Of a stretch of 64,000 nt of DNA, positions 7,116-16,082 are shown piece by piece. The DNA comes from Corallococcus caeni. Lineage in GTDB: Bacteria; Myxococcota; Myxococcia; Myxococcales; Myxococcaceae. Numbering within the stretch: the stretch's first letter is position 1; the number at the start of each line of letters is the position of its first letter. Both the position numbers and the translations under genes were made by a program. The DNA lies in NCBI RefSeq assembly GCF_036245865.1, contig NZ_BTTW01000008.1:412396-476395 (forward strand), given 5' to 3'. Under the pieces are notes generated by a model that saw nothing but the letters and a program-made list of their open reading frames with translations, had not been told where the DNA came from and ran no database searches.

Positions 7116-8134
7116 GCCGGCTCCCCGAAGAGGCGCAGCCGGCTGACGCCGCCATCCGGGAAGATGTTGAGGCGCACGTGGGTGATGGGGCCCACGTCCT
7201 TCAGCTCCTTCTCGAAGACGTGGCAGTGGTCCGCCTGGAGCTTCGACTGCGGCAGCAGCTCCTTCCACTGCAGGTGCGTCGCGTTGGCGAAGTCCAGCAG
7301 CGGCTCCTCCAGGTGGATGCCCTCCAGCGAGCAGCGGTCCGGGAAGTTGCCCTTGAAGAAGTGGGTGTCCACCTCCGCGCGGCGCAGCGTGCCCGCCGTG
7401 GCCAGCTTCACGACGATCCAGTCGAAGCCCGGCACGCGCTTGCGGCGCGTCTCCCAGCCCTCGCCCATGTTCGCCGCGCGGCCCGGGAAGATGAGGTTGT
7501 CCTTCGTGCCGAAGAACTGATCATTGCACGTGACGACGGAGCCGCCGTTGGCCGCCGCCGCCAGGTCCACCAGCCCCGCCTTCTTGAGGGCGTGCCAGTC
7601 CGGCAGCACCTGCCCGTGCACGCGCAGGCGCGCGACGCCGCCGTCCGGGTAGATGTTGAGGCGCACGTGCGTGAAGCGCCGCTCGTTCGCCACCGCGAAG
7701 AGGTTGCGCGAACCGCCGCGCAGGCGCTGCTTGGGGACCAGCTCCGTCCAGCGCGACACGTCCTCCGCCAGCGACTCCGGCGTCGGGTCCCCGTCCACCT
7801 CGCACGCCTCCAGGGAGGCATATTCGGGGAAGTTGCCGATGAAGTGGTTGGTGTCCACGTCGATGCCGTGGATGGCGCCGGGCAGGCCCAGCTTCACGAT
7901 GCACCAGTCGTAGCCGGGCACGCGCTTGCGGCGCGTCTCCCAGCCGTCCATCCACTTGCCGCGCTCCGTGTACTTGTCCGCGATGAAGACGCCGCGCCCG
8001 GGCTCCAGCATCGCTTCCTTGGGCGCGAAGAACTCGTCGTTGGCCAGCAGGGCCTTGCCGCCCACCTTGCGTGCGGCGAGATCAATCAGGTCGGCGAAGG
8101 CGACGTGCATCGCCCCGGGTGCTTCGGCTTGCAT
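7112..8134 (-). CDS. alc: Allantoicase
   Basis: A 340-residue enzyme that splits allantoate into ureidoglycolate and urea. It consists of two tandem allantoicase repeats. Each has the pattern 'NDEFF...' / 'NDQFFGTKDNLIFPGRA', then GWETRRKRVPGYDW (first) and GWETRRKRVPGFDW (second), and ends with 'THVRLNI(Y/F)PDGGV.RLR'. Length fits the family. The ATG has a GAGAGGA ribosome site. It lies 28 bases after allB and overlaps uraD, all on the minus strand, so it is part of the urate operon. This means the organism uses the allantoicase branch, not the allantoate amidohydrolase branch, at least here. Confidence 0.95.
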   Translation of the reverse strand: MQAEAPGAMHVAFADLIDLAARKVGGKALLANDEFFAPKEAMLEPGRGVFIADKYTERGKWMDGWETRRKRVPGYDWCIVKLGLPGAIHGIDVDTNHFIGNFPEYASLEACEVDGDPTPESLAEDVSRWTELVPKQRLRGGSRNLFAVANERRFTHVRLNIYPDGGVARLRVHGQVLPDWHALKKAGLVDLAAAANGGSVVTCNDQFFGTKDNLIFPGRAANMGEGWETRRKRVPGFDWIVVKLATAGTLRRAEVDTHFFKGNFPDRCSLEGIHLEEPLLDFANATHLQWKELLPQSKLQADHCHVFEKELKDVGPITHVRLNIFPDGGVSRLRLFGEPA

Positions 8135-8162
8135 CGGTTGTCCTCTCCCGGACCGCCGGGGC

Positions 8163-9509
8163 CTATCCGCGCGGCAGCCACTGGCCGATGCGCGGGCCCG
8201 TCAGTCCCTCGGTGGCGTCGAAGATACGCTGGCCGCGCAGGTATGTCCTCAACACCCGGCCTTCCAGCTCCCGCCCCGCGTAGGGCGTCAGCCGGTGCTT
8301 GTGGCGGATGTCCTCCGGCGCCACCTTGAAGCGCGCCTCCGGGGCGAAGACGACGAAGTCCGCGTCCAGCCCCGGCCGGATGGCTCCTTTGCGCCCCGAC
8401 AATCCGGCCAGCTTCGCGGTGCGGTGCGCCATGCGGTCCACCAGCGCGTCCAGGCCCAGGCCGTGCGCGCGCATGCCCGTCCACACGGCGGACACGCTGA
8501 GCTGCAGGCCGGCGATGCCGCCCCACGCGCCGGAGAAGTCCCCGGCCTCCAGCTTCTTGAGCGCGGGCGTGCAGGGCGAGTGGTCCGACACCACCAGGTC
8601 GATGAGGCCGCTCTTCACCGCGGCCCACAGCCGCTCGCGGTTCGCCGCCTCGCGGATGGGCGGGGCGCACTTGAAGTGCGTGGCGCCGGCCTCGATCTCC
8701 TCCGCGGTGAAGGTGAGGTAGTGCGGGCAGGTCTCCACCGTGAAGGGCAGGCCCTCCGCCTTCGCCTTCGCGATGTCGTCCAGCGCGTCCGCGGCGGACA
8801 GGTGGACGATGTGCACCGGGCCCCGGTGCTGGCGGCACAGGTCGATCATCATCCGGATGGCGTCCACCTCCCACGCGGCCGGACGGGACGCGAGGTAGCT
8901 GGCGTACGCGCGCACGTCGCCCGCGAAGGGCGGCTCGTGGTCCGTCAGCTCCGCGTGGACCAGCAGCGGCACGCCCGCCTTCGCGAGGATGGGCATGGCC
9001 TCATCCAGCACCTCGCGCGTGGCGGCGGGGAACTCGTCCACGCCCGAGTGCACGAGGAAGCACTTGAAGCCCGGCGCGCCCGCGTCGACCATCGCCTGGA
9101 GCTCGCCCGCGTTGCCGGGGATGACGCCGCCCCACAGGCCGTAGTCGATGGCGCACTGGCCCGACGCGGCCTCCGCCTTGGTGCGCAGCGCGGCCAGGGA
9201 CGTGGTGGCCGGGATGGAGTTGAGCGGCATGTCCACCACGGTGGTGATGCCGCCCGCCGCCGCCGCCGCCGTCGCCGTGGCGAAGCCCTCCCAGTCCGTG
9301 CGGCCGGGCTCGTTGATGTGCGCGTGGCTGTCCACGATGCCGGGCAACAGCGCGTCGCGGCCCAGGTCCACCACGTCCGCGCCCTTCGGCACGTCCACCG
9401 TCGCGTGGATGCCTTCGATGCGCCCGTCGCGCACCACCACCGCCGCGGCGCGCGTGCCCTCGGGCGTCACCACGCGCTCACTGCGAAACACGGTTACAGA
9501 TGCACTCAC
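8163..9509 (-). CDS. allB: Allantoinase
   Basis: A 448-residue cyclic amidohydrolase that opens allantoin to allantoate. The dinuclear metal site is visible: H62-x-H64 in DSHAHINEPGRTDWEG, the bridging lysine K149 in APGFKCFL, later His ligands in VHAELTDHE and VHIVHLSAADAL, and the Asp in VVSDHSPCTP. Residues around GRTDWEG and the SDHSPC loop favour allantoinase over dihydropyrimidinase or dihydroorotase. Its ATG overlaps the stop of the upstream flavoprotein gene (ATGA), and alc follows 28 bases on. Regulation is presumably shared with the whole urate operon; no regulator gene is adjacent. Confidence 0.95.
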   Translation of the reverse strand: MSASVTVFRSERVVTPEGTRAAAVVVRDGRIEGIHATVDVPKGADVVDLGRDALLPGIVDSHAHINEPGRTDWEGFATATAAAAAGGITTVVDMPLNSIPATTSLAALRTKAEAASGQCAIDYGLWGGVIPGNAGELQAMVDAGAPGFKCFLVHSGVDEFPAATREVLDEAMPILAKAGVPLLVHAELTDHEPPFAGDVRAYASYLASRPAAWEVDAIRMMIDLCRQHRGPVHIVHLSAADALDDIAKAKAEGLPFTVETCPHYLTFTAEEIEAGATHFKCAPPIREAANRERLWAAVKSGLIDLVVSDHSPCTPALKKLEAGDFSGAWGGIAGLQLSVSAVWTGMRAHGLGLDALVDRMAHRTAKLAGLSGRKGAIRPGLDADFVVFAPEARFKVAPEDIRHKHRLTPYAGRELEGRVLRTYLRGQRIFDATEGLTGPRIGQWLPRG

Positions 9510-10948
9510 GTCTCGAACTCCGTCGTCGCGTAGTCCGCGAGCGCGCGGAAGTGGCGCTCGCTGTCATCCAGGTAGAGCTGCTTGGTGATGCCGCCCACCA
9601 GCCGGGGCAGGCTGTACTTCATTCCGGAGATGCTGGCGCCGCCGAAGCCCAGCGAGAGCAGGCACCCGAAGGTGTAGTTGAACACGCCGCCAATCCACCG
9701 CGCGCTCCCGGGCTGCTTCTCCTGGAACTCGAAGGAGGGGCCCAGGTACGGGTGGCGCAGCAGGTCCGCGTGCCGCTCGTTCTCCGGCGGGGTGAAGCGG
9801 TCCTTCCACAGCGCGATGTGCGGGTGCAGCTCCGCCAGCTCCGGCCGCAGCGACAGGTCCGTGGTGAATCCGGACGCGATGATGAGGAAGTCGAACGTGT
9901 GCGTCGCGTGCGGCGTGCGCACCACGGCCTGGCCGTCCTGCTGCTTCACCTCCACCCAGGGGCTCTCCGCGTGCAGGTGGAAGTGCGGGTGGCGGCGCGC
10001 GCGCTCGAAGGTGTCGCGCGGCGGCAGCTGGCCCATCTCGATGATCTGCCGGATGAAGCGCCAGCGCTGCGCGTCCGGCAGGTCGCCGTGGTGGCGCAGG
10101 AAGCCCGCGAACTCCGCCCAGCGGTAGGGGTTCACGTTGGGCAGCTTCTTGCGGCGGTAGAACAGGTCCACCTGGCCCGCGCCCGCCTCCAGCGCCACGG
10201 AGGCGTTGTCGAACGCGGAGGCCCCCGCACCCAGCACGCCGATGCGCTTGCCCTTGAGCGCGTCGAAGTCGATGGGGTCGTGCGTGTGCGCCCACAGCGC
10301 GCGCGGCAGGGGCTGCACCTCCGGCGGCGCGTCCCAGCGGCCGGAGCCGTCGATGCCGGTGGCCAGCACCACCTTGCGCGCGAGCAGGAACTCCGCCTCG
10401 CGGTTGTGCGCGGCGGGGACCTCGAAGCAGTCCAGGTCCGCGCGCCAGCGCAGCGCGCCCGCCTTGGTGCCGCACTTCACGGGGATGCCCAGCACGCGCC
10501 GGTACCAGAGGAGGTAGTCCGCCCACAGCTCCTTCGGAATGAGGGCCACCTGCTGGAAGCCCTCCGCGCCGTGCTGCGCCTCGTACCAGGCGCGGAAGGA
10601 GAGGTTGGGGATGTTGTAGTCCGGGCCGGTGAGGTACTTGGGCGTGCGCAGGGTGATCATCCGCGCGAACGTCTTCCAGGGCCCGTGGAAGCCGTCCTTG
10701 CCATCGTCCAGCACGAGCAGGTTCGTCACCCGCTCGCGCATCAGCCCGAACGCGGCGCCCAGCCCGCTCTGGCCTCCTCCAATGACGAGCACGTCCAGGA
10801 TGGAGCGGCCGTCCGGTGTCGAGCGCGGCGGCACCCAGCTCCGGGCCGGGTAGGACAGGATGTCCAGGTCGCGCCGGAGGGCGTCTTCCAGCGCCTCCAG
10901 GCCCTGCGGGGGACGGTACGGCGAGGCCAGCGGATCGCGGTCGGGCAT
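9506..10948 (-). CDS. FAD/NAD(P)-dependent monooxygenase, probable urate hydroxylase (HpyO-like)
   Basis: A 480-residue flavoprotein of the flavin-containing monooxygenase type. An FAD-binding GGGQSG lies near residue 58 (VLVIGGGQSGLGAA), a second Rossmann motif GVLGAGASAFDNA near residue 235, and a late LIIASGFTTDLSLRPEL. It is the first gene of the urate operon and its stop overlaps the allB start. No classical uricase or HpxO-like gene is visible, yet every later step is encoded. Two unrelated flavoprotein urate hydroxylases, HpxO and HpyO, are known, and HpyO is of this FMO-like class, so the simplest reading is that this enzyme makes 5-hydroxyisourate from urate. That step is inferred from context. 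Another oxidative role in purine use is possible. Confidence 0.7.
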   Translation of the reverse strand: MPDRDPLASPYRPPQGLEALEDALRRDLDILSYPARSWVPPRSTPDGRSILDVLVIGGGQSGLGAAFGLMRERVTNLLVLDDGKDGFHGPWKTFARMITLRTPKYLTGPDYNIPNLSFRAWYEAQHGAEGFQQVALIPKELWADYLLWYRRVLGIPVKCGTKAGALRWRADLDCFEVPAAHNREAEFLLARKVVLATGIDGSGRWDAPPEVQPLPRALWAHTHDPIDFDALKGKRIGVLGAGASAFDNASVALEAGAGQVDLFYRRKKLPNVNPYRWAEFAGFLRHHGDLPDAQRWRFIRQIIEMGQLPPRDTFERARRHPHFHLHAESPWVEVKQQDGQAVVRTPHATHTFDFLIIASGFTTDLSLRPELAELHPHIALWKDRFTPPENERHADLLRHPYLGPSFEFQEKQPGSARWIGGVFNYTFGCLLSLGFGGASISGMKYSLPRLVGGITKQLYLDDSERHFRALADYATTEFET

Positions 10949-11026
10949 CGGGCCCGAAGCAACCCACGCCCGGATTCCCCATGCAAGGGGGGCCCGGCGG
11001 CAGGGGGCCGGTTCCGGACGGCCGCC

Positions 11027-11806
11027 TCAGCGGCGGGAGGTGGGCCCGGCCGCCTGGGGCACGAGCAGCTCGAAGCGCACGCGCGCGTTGTCCGTGCGCA
11101 TCCCGGCGGGGCCCTCCAGCGTGAGCGCGTCGGCGGGCAAGCGTCCCTCCCAGACGCGCTGCCCGTCCGCGTACACGGTCAGCACGCCCGCGTCGATGCG
11201 GGCTCGCAGCACGTGGGGCTCCCCCGGGGAGAGCCGGTCCAGCGGCTCCATGAAGCGCGGCCGCACGGTGGTGTAGCCGGCGTTGCCGCACTCGGCGCTC
11301 TCGTGGTCGTCCGGGTTGCGCTTGAAGTTGACCACGATGCCCGCGGACGGAGCGATGCGCCACATGGCGTAGATGACGTTGCAGCCATCCCGGGCGCGCA
11401 GCTTGAGCCCCACCTGTTCGCGCTGCTGACCGGAGGCCAGCGGAATCACCGGGTCGGTGACGCCCAGCCAGGTGAAGCGCAGCTCCGCCTCGTCGCCCGT
11501 CGACTCCGGGACGACCGCGCGCTGGCGGGGCTCCTCGACGGCGAAGCGCGTCCCGTCCTGTGCCCCCTCCGCGAGGCTCACGAGCTGGCCTTCCGTGACG
11601 TGCAGCTGCCGCCGCGTGACGGGGGCCAGGACGCGCGGCGCTGGCGGGTCCGCGCGAAGCGCGCGCGTGCTGGAGGATGCAGGGGAGTCCATGGGCTTCC
11701 TCGCGCTGTTGCAGGCGCCGTGGCTCACGAGCAGGGCTCCTGCCCACAGCATCAACACGCTCGAAGTTCCGACCGCCACCCACCGCCGCTGTCGCGCGTC
11801 GCTCAT
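11027..11806 (-). CDS. Membrane-anchored or exported lectin-like protein of the exopolysaccharide operon
   Basis: A 259-residue protein with an N-terminal hydrophobic segment (VAVGTSSVLMLWAGALLVSHGAC). The Cys could be lipidated, but HGAC is a poor lipobox, so it may be an uncleaved anchor. From about residue 80 the sequence is beta-rich (VGLKLRARDGCNVIYAMWRI, IVVNFKRNPDD) and ends with ARIDAGVLTVYADGQRVWEG, a stretch typical of laminin G/concanavalin-like jelly rolls that bind sugar. The ATG overlaps the stop of the TolC-like gene (ATGA), and it is the last gene of a four-gene minus-strand unit with a processive glycosyltransferase. A role in holding or shaping the exported polysaccharide is inferred from this context only. 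Confidence 0.6.
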   Translation of the reverse strand: MSDARQRRWVAVGTSSVLMLWAGALLVSHGACNSARKPMDSPASSSTRALRADPPAPRVLAPVTRRQLHVTEGQLVSLAEGAQDGTRFAVEEPRQRAVVPESTGDEAELRFTWLGVTDPVIPLASGQQREQVGLKLRARDGCNVIYAMWRIAPSAGIVVNFKRNPDDHESAECGNAGYTTVRPRFMEPLDRLSPGEPHVLRARIDAGVLTVYADGQRVWEGRLPADALTLEGPAGMRTDNARVRFELLVPQAAGPTSRR

Positions 11807-12933
11807 GGGCCCGTGCTCCCCAGCATCGAGCGCAGCGTCTCCAGGTGCGCGCCCAGGTAGGCTTGCTCCGCCTGGAGCCGCGCCAGCTCCAGCAGCAGGT
11901 AGTCGCGGAAGCGGCGCACCTGCCGCGTCTGCAGTTGCTCCACCTCGCGCAGCTGGCCTTGCAGGTCCGACACCAGCGCGGACACCTCGCCCAGCCGCTG
12001 CTGTTCGCTCCGCTCGGTGATGCGCAGCTCGCCCAGCAGCTGGCGCACGCGCCGGGGCGCGCCGTCCACCGCGTCGCGCGTCTCCTGGCGGCGGCCCTCG
12101 CGCGCCTGGGCGTTGGCCCGGCCCTGCCAGAAGTGGCCCAGGTTGTAGCCCAGCGTGAGCTGCCCGAAGAGGGGCGTGCTCTGGTCCACGTCGAAGACCT
12201 CGTCGTAGCCGCCGCGCACGCTCAGGCGCCACGCGGCCGCCGTGCGCAGGCCGCCGGACAGCACCTCCACCTGATCATCCGCCGCCTCGAAGGCGCTGAG
12301 CAGCGCGCCCAGGGTCTGCCCTTCCGGCGGCGGGGGTTCGAGCGCCAGCTGCTCGCGGGCCTGGGCGGTGTCGCGCGCGAGCGAGCGCAGGTTGTCCAGC
12401 CGGACCTGCACCGCGTTGAGCTCCTCCAGCGTCGCGCCGCCGTCGCGCAGGTCGTCGCGCAGCGCCGCCACCAGCGCTTCAGCGCGGGGCAGGGAGGTGG
12501 CCAGCGCCCGGGCGCGTGCGTCCAGCGCCGCCGCCTCCCCCAGCCGCGAGCCGTGCTCCACGGCGCTCTGGAGCGCGGCGAGCGCCTGGTAGCGGCGGCA
12601 CTCGGCCTCCGCGCGCGAGCGCAGTGTGTGGCCCCGGTAGAGGCCCACGAAGTCGTAGCCCAGCCCCGCGGTGACGCGCAGCTTGGGCGAGCCCAGGGGC
12701 GTTTCATCCGAGCCGCCCACCGCGTCGCCCGCGTTCACCGCGCCCACGCTGGCGAACACCTCCGGCGCCATCTCCAGCGCGGCCTCCGCGCGCGAGGTAC
12801 CGCGCACGCGCTCGCAGTAGCCCTTCGCGAGGTCCGCCTGGGCCCGCACCGCCCCCGTCTCTTCCTCCGCCGGGGCCATGCCCGCCCACAACCCGAGCCC
12901 CAGCAGGGCTCCTCTCGCGAGGCTCGTCCGCAT
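11803..12933 (-). CDS. TolC-like outer-membrane export protein
   Basis: A 376-residue exported protein with a signal peptide (MRTSLARGALLGLGLWAGMAPA). The rest is long amphipathic helices (AALQSAVEHGSRLGEAAALDARARALATSLPRAEAL; VRQLLGELRITERSEQQRLGEVSALVSDLQGQL) broken by beta-like parts such as WRLSVRGGYDEVF and GQLTLGYNLGHFWQGRANAQAR. This is the layout of TolC-family channels, though the protein is somewhat short and the match is by pattern. The ATG has an excellent GGAAGCGGAGG site. It follows the coiled-coil membrane gene by about 30 bases and overlaps the next gene by ATGA. In this operon it would form the outer-membrane exit for the polysaccharide made by the glycosyltransferase. Confidence 0.6.
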   Translation of the reverse strand: MRTSLARGALLGLGLWAGMAPAEEETGAVRAQADLAKGYCERVRGTSRAEAALEMAPEVFASVGAVNAGDAVGGSDETPLGSPKLRVTAGLGYDFVGLYRGHTLRSRAEAECRRYQALAALQSAVEHGSRLGEAAALDARARALATSLPRAEALVAALRDDLRDGGATLEELNAVQVRLDNLRSLARDTAQAREQLALEPPPPEGQTLGALLSAFEAADDQVEVLSGGLRTAAAWRLSVRGGYDEVFDVDQSTPLFGQLTLGYNLGHFWQGRANAQAREGRRQETRDAVDGAPRRVRQLLGELRITERSEQQRLGEVSALVSDLQGQLREVEQLQTRQVRRFRDYLLLELARLQAEQAYLGAHLETLRSMLGSTGP

Positions 12934-12965
12934 CCTCCGCTTCCTTTCCTTGTCCAAGACGGGGC

Positions 12966-14066
12966 TCACAGCATCAGTGGGGGATGGCCCAGGTGAAGCA
13001 GCGGCTCGCGCGCGCTCGGCGCGTCCCGAAGCTGGAGTTCCACCATCACGCCTCGCAAGTGGTACTGGCGGATGGGGTGCTGCTGGGAGATCTCCCCCTC
13101 CAGCACGGGCCCCACCACGCCCACCTCGCGGCACCAGAGGATCTTCAGCGCGCAGGTGTAGAGCGGGGTGCCAGCCCGGGCGTTGGGCAGGTTCTCGTAG
13201 GGCACGAAGGCCACCGTGAGGTTCTGCTCCAGCGCCTTCAGGTACGGCGAGCCGTGCACCGCCACGAGCAGCTGGTTGAAGCGGCGGATGCGGTCGTCCA
13301 GCGCGTGCACGTCCACCTCCAGGCTCTTGCGCTGCGCCTCCGCCCGGGCCATCGCCAGCACCGACTGCGTGTACTCACGCTCCAGGAGCAGCGTGTCCGT
13401 GGTCAGCCCCTCGGGGTTGTCGTCGCGGCCCAGGCCGTTCTCCGCGGCGGTGAGCCCCTCGCTCTCTCTCCGGAGCGTGTCCAAACGCATGTCCAGGTCC
13501 ACCGTCTCCTGGGCCAGGGACAGGTTGCTCTGCGCCATCTGCGCCAGGTGGTGGTTGGTGGTGAGCACGTCCTCGCGCTCCATCAGCTTCGCGCCGTAGA
13601 GCGCGCTCGTGCGCGTGCGCGCCAGGCCGCTGTATGCGCGGTTGGACTCGGCGATCTCCCCGCCCGCGCGCATGTACTCCTGGCGCAGCGCGGACAGCCG
13701 CTTCGCCAGCCGGTCGCGGGAGCGCTTCTCGCCCTTCAGCGCCACGACGAAGCGCTGCTGGAAGGAGCGCTCCGTGGCCACGGTGCGCTCGGCCTCCTGG
13801 AGCCGGTCGGAGGCCTCGCGCCGCCTGGCCTGCAGCCCGTCCCGCTCCGACTCCTGCTGCGCCGCCTGCGCGTTGAGCGCCAGGACGTTGGGGTCGGTGG
13901 GCGACAGGATGGTGGGCATCACCCAGCTGCTGCTCGCCAGGAAGAAGCCCTGCACCGCGAGGAACGACAGCAGGCCCAGGAGGATCAGCGCCAGCAGCAC
14001 CGACCCCATGAACTTGTAGGCGGACACCGCGACGGAGTTGAGCCGGTTGGCGACCTGCTGGTTCAT
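12966..14066 (-). CDS. Inner-membrane coiled-coil protein, HlyD/adaptor-like
   Basis: A 366-residue protein with one N-terminal membrane helix (about residues 15-40, FMGSVLLALILLGLLSFLAVQGFFLA). A long predicted coiled coil follows (about 60-260, rich in Gln, Glu, Arg and Leu: ESERDGLQARRREASDRLQEAERTV). The C-terminal part is beta-rich (YLKALEQNLTVAFVPYENLPNARAGTPLYTCALKIL ... GEISQQHPIRQYHLRGVMVELQL). Membrane-fusion or adaptor proteins of synthase-dependent polysaccharide export have this shape, a membrane anchor, periplasmic hairpin and beta barrel. No biotinyl-lipoyl motif is clear, so the family is tentative. It overlaps the glycosyltransferase stop by ATGA and precedes the TolC-like gene. 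Confidence 0.55.
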   Translation of the reverse strand: MNQQVANRLNSVAVSAYKFMGSVLLALILLGLLSFLAVQGFFLASSSWVMPTILSPTDPNVLALNAQAAQQESERDGLQARRREASDRLQEAERTVATERSFQQRFVVALKGEKRSRDRLAKRLSALRQEYMRAGGEIAESNRAYSGLARTRTSALYGAKLMEREDVLTTNHHLAQMAQSNLSLAQETVDLDMRLDTLRRESEGLTAAENGLGRDDNPEGLTTDTLLLEREYTQSVLAMARAEAQRKSLEVDVHALDDRIRRFNQLLVAVHGSPYLKALEQNLTVAFVPYENLPNARAGTPLYTCALKILWCREVGVVGPVLEGEISQQHPIRQYHLRGVMVELQLRDAPSAREPLLHLGHPPLML

Positions 14067-15310
14067 GACGGGGTTCCCTCGCCTGCGGAGTTGGAGGTGA
14101 GCTGCACGGGGGCGGGGGAGGGGGCCTGGGCCGGCGTCGGGCTGCCGCGCGTCTCCCAGCTCCCGGAGTCGAGCGTCAGCAGGGCCAGCGGCGTGAAGAG
14201 CGCGTACGTCACCGGCATGAGCAGCGCCATGGGCAGGAAGCTCACCGCGGGCACGCGCCGGTCCTCGGGCAGGTAGCGCGTCTCCATCCGGTAGATGAAG
14301 CCCAGCAGGCCAATCACCAGGAAGTGGAACGCGAGGATGTCCCAGAACTCGCCGTTGAGCATGTTGTGGACGATGACCACCGGGTACGCGAGCAGCAGCG
14401 CCAGCTGCGACACGTAGTGCACGGTGATGACCGGGTGCAGCCGCCACGCGTGCGACAGGCCGCACAGGAGGTCCACCAGGTTGGAGCGCCGCCAGCGCAG
14501 CTGCTGGCTGAAGTAGCCCGCGAGCGTGGACGGCGCGGCGGTGAAGCAGTACGCGTCCAGCGTGTAGACCGTTTCATAGTCGTGCTTGACGATCTGCCGC
14601 GTGAGGAAGCGGTCCTCGCCGTACTTGATGGGGATGCCCGCGATGGCGCGCGCCTCCAGGATGGGCTCCAGCTCCAGCAGCACCGAGCGGCGGTACGCGG
14701 TGAGGCAGCCGGACAGGCACATCACCTGGCGGAACGAGCGCTCCAGGTCCTTCAGCCACTTCTGGGCGAAGTGGAACTTGATTTCGATCATCCGCGTCAG
14801 CCAGTTCTGGTGACGGTTGATGACGAAGGTGCGGCCGCCCACCGCGGCGACGTTCGGGTGCACGAAGCGGCGGATGAGCTGGCGCACGGCGCTCTTCTCC
14901 ACCACCACGTCGGAGTCCACGGAGACGATGATCTCCGCGGTCTCCGCCGCGCGGACGCCCCGGTTGATGCCCTTGCGCTTGCCCATGTTCTCCGGGTTGC
15001 GCATCACCCGGACGTTGGGGTGCCCTTCCGCGGCCTTGGTGGCCCACGCGACGCTGTCGTCGCGCGAGCAGTCATCCACGACGATGATCTCCGTCAGCTC
15101 GCGCGGGTAGTCCTGCTCCAGCAGCGCCTTGACGGTGTGGAAGATGCCCTGGCCTTCGTTGAACAGCGGAATGACGATGGCGACCTTCGGGCGGTAGGTG
15201 TCATCCACCCGCTCGAACCGCCGCCCCTTCAGCCGCCTCAAGAAGGGGCCCAGGATGTAGCGGTTCATCAACACGACGATGAACAGCAAATGAATGGGAA
15301 ACAGTTCCAT
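14063..15310 (-). CDS. Processive family 2 glycosyltransferase (exopolysaccharide synthase)
   Basis: A 415-residue membrane synthase of the hyaluronan/NodC/PgaC/cellulose synthase group. It starts with a membrane helix (LFPIHLLFIVVLMNRYILG), then the GT-A domain: VAIVIPLFNEG, the first Asp in VVDDCSRDD, the DxD-like SVDSDVVV, the acceptor-site GED in IKYGEDRFLT, and the processivity motif QQLRW. Three or four membrane helices follow (VHYVSQLALLLAYPVVIV; DILAFHFLVIGLLGFIY; VSFLPMALLMPVTYALFTPLALL). Such enzymes polymerise a sugar from a nucleotide donor and push the chain through the membrane. No PilZ domain is fused, so direct c-di-GMP control is not evident. First gene of the operon; its stop overlaps the coiled-coil gene. 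The sugar is unknown. Confidence 0.85.
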   Translation of the reverse strand: MELFPIHLLFIVVLMNRYILGPFLRRLKGRRFERVDDTYRPKVAIVIPLFNEGQGIFHTVKALLEQDYPRELTEIIVVDDCSRDDSVAWATKAAEGHPNVRVMRNPENMGKRKGINRGVRAAETAEIIVSVDSDVVVEKSAVRQLIRRFVHPNVAAVGGRTFVINRHQNWLTRMIEIKFHFAQKWLKDLERSFRQVMCLSGCLTAYRRSVLLELEPILEARAIAGIPIKYGEDRFLTRQIVKHDYETVYTLDAYCFTAAPSTLAGYFSQQLRWRRSNLVDLLCGLSHAWRLHPVITVHYVSQLALLLAYPVVIVHNMLNGEFWDILAFHFLVIGLLGFIYRMETRYLPEDRRVPAVSFLPMALLMPVTYALFTPLALLTLDSGSWETRGSPTPAQAPSPAPVQLTSNSAGEGTPS

Positions 15311-15509
15311 CGGCCCCGCGCGCCCCTTCACGCCCCGGAAGGGCCCCGGGTACCTCCCGGAGCCCTTCCTTCCGTCCCCAAGACGGCCGCTCCACCCCTG
15401 TGAAGCGCACGGAAGGTTGGGGCGTCCCGCACGTCCCGCCAACTGCCCGGGACCGGTGGGCCGAGGGCTGTCAGGGAAGCTTCATCCGCGCCCGACCTGG
15501 CGGGGGACT

Positions 15510-16016
15510 TCAGGTGCCCAGCAGGGTGACGGTCACGTCGGCGGTGAAGGGCGCGTGATAGTCCGCGCAGTCCCTGCGGTAGCCAGCGGTGAAAGTCACT
15601 CCGACGCTGCCGTCCGCGGTGTCACGCCCGCCGGTGCCCCGGGTGATGTCCAGGTCGAAGGCGCAACCGAACTGATAGTCGTGCGGGGGGATGAGCAGGT
15701 GGCAGGTCCCCGGGTTCAAGGCGAAGGTGGACTTGCCCGTCATGGTCGCGGTCAGGTCGCAGTCAAAGGGGGAGAGCGAGACGCGCAGTTCATTCCGCGA
15801 TCGCGCCTCCGAACTCAGCTCGAGCGTGGCCTTGTCGAAGTCGGGGACGTGGTTGCCCTGTGCGTTGGTGATCATCATCACCACGGGATGGGTGCCCGTG
15901 ACGTTGGAGCGCGTGTCCTGGAGCTCCTCGGTGGGGGCGGCGGCCTCGTCATCCCCGCCGCATGCGGCGCAGAGGAGGGAGAGGGCGGCGGATGTCAGGG
16001 CAAGGCTGCGGCGCAT
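15510..16016 (-). CDS. Small lipoprotein of unknown function
   Basis: A 168-residue protein with a clear lipoprotein signal: MRRSLALTSAALSLLCAAC with Cys19 in the lipobox CAAC, followed by GGDDE. The mature part is beta-rich with several Cys (FDCDLTATM, PGTCHLLIPP, FGCAFDLDI, RRDCADYH) that could form disulfides, and ends VTVTLLGT. It resembles no family I can name. The ATG has a strong AAGGAG site. About 200 bases separate it from the exopolysaccharide operon on the same strand; it is probably a separate unit, since the gap is large enough for that operon's promoter. Confidence 0.75.
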   Translation of the reverse strand: MRRSLALTSAALSLLCAACGGDDEAAAPTEELQDTRSNVTGTHPVVMMITNAQGNHVPDFDKATLELSSEARSRNELRVSLSPFDCDLTATMTGKSTFALNPGTCHLLIPPHDYQFGCAFDLDITRGTGGRDTADGSVGVTFTAGYRRDCADYHAPFTADVTVTLLGT

Positions 16017-16082
16017 GGGGAGCTCCTTCGCGGCACGGGGAACCGAGGACCGCGACTCGTGACGAGCCAGCGCTGGCGTTAT

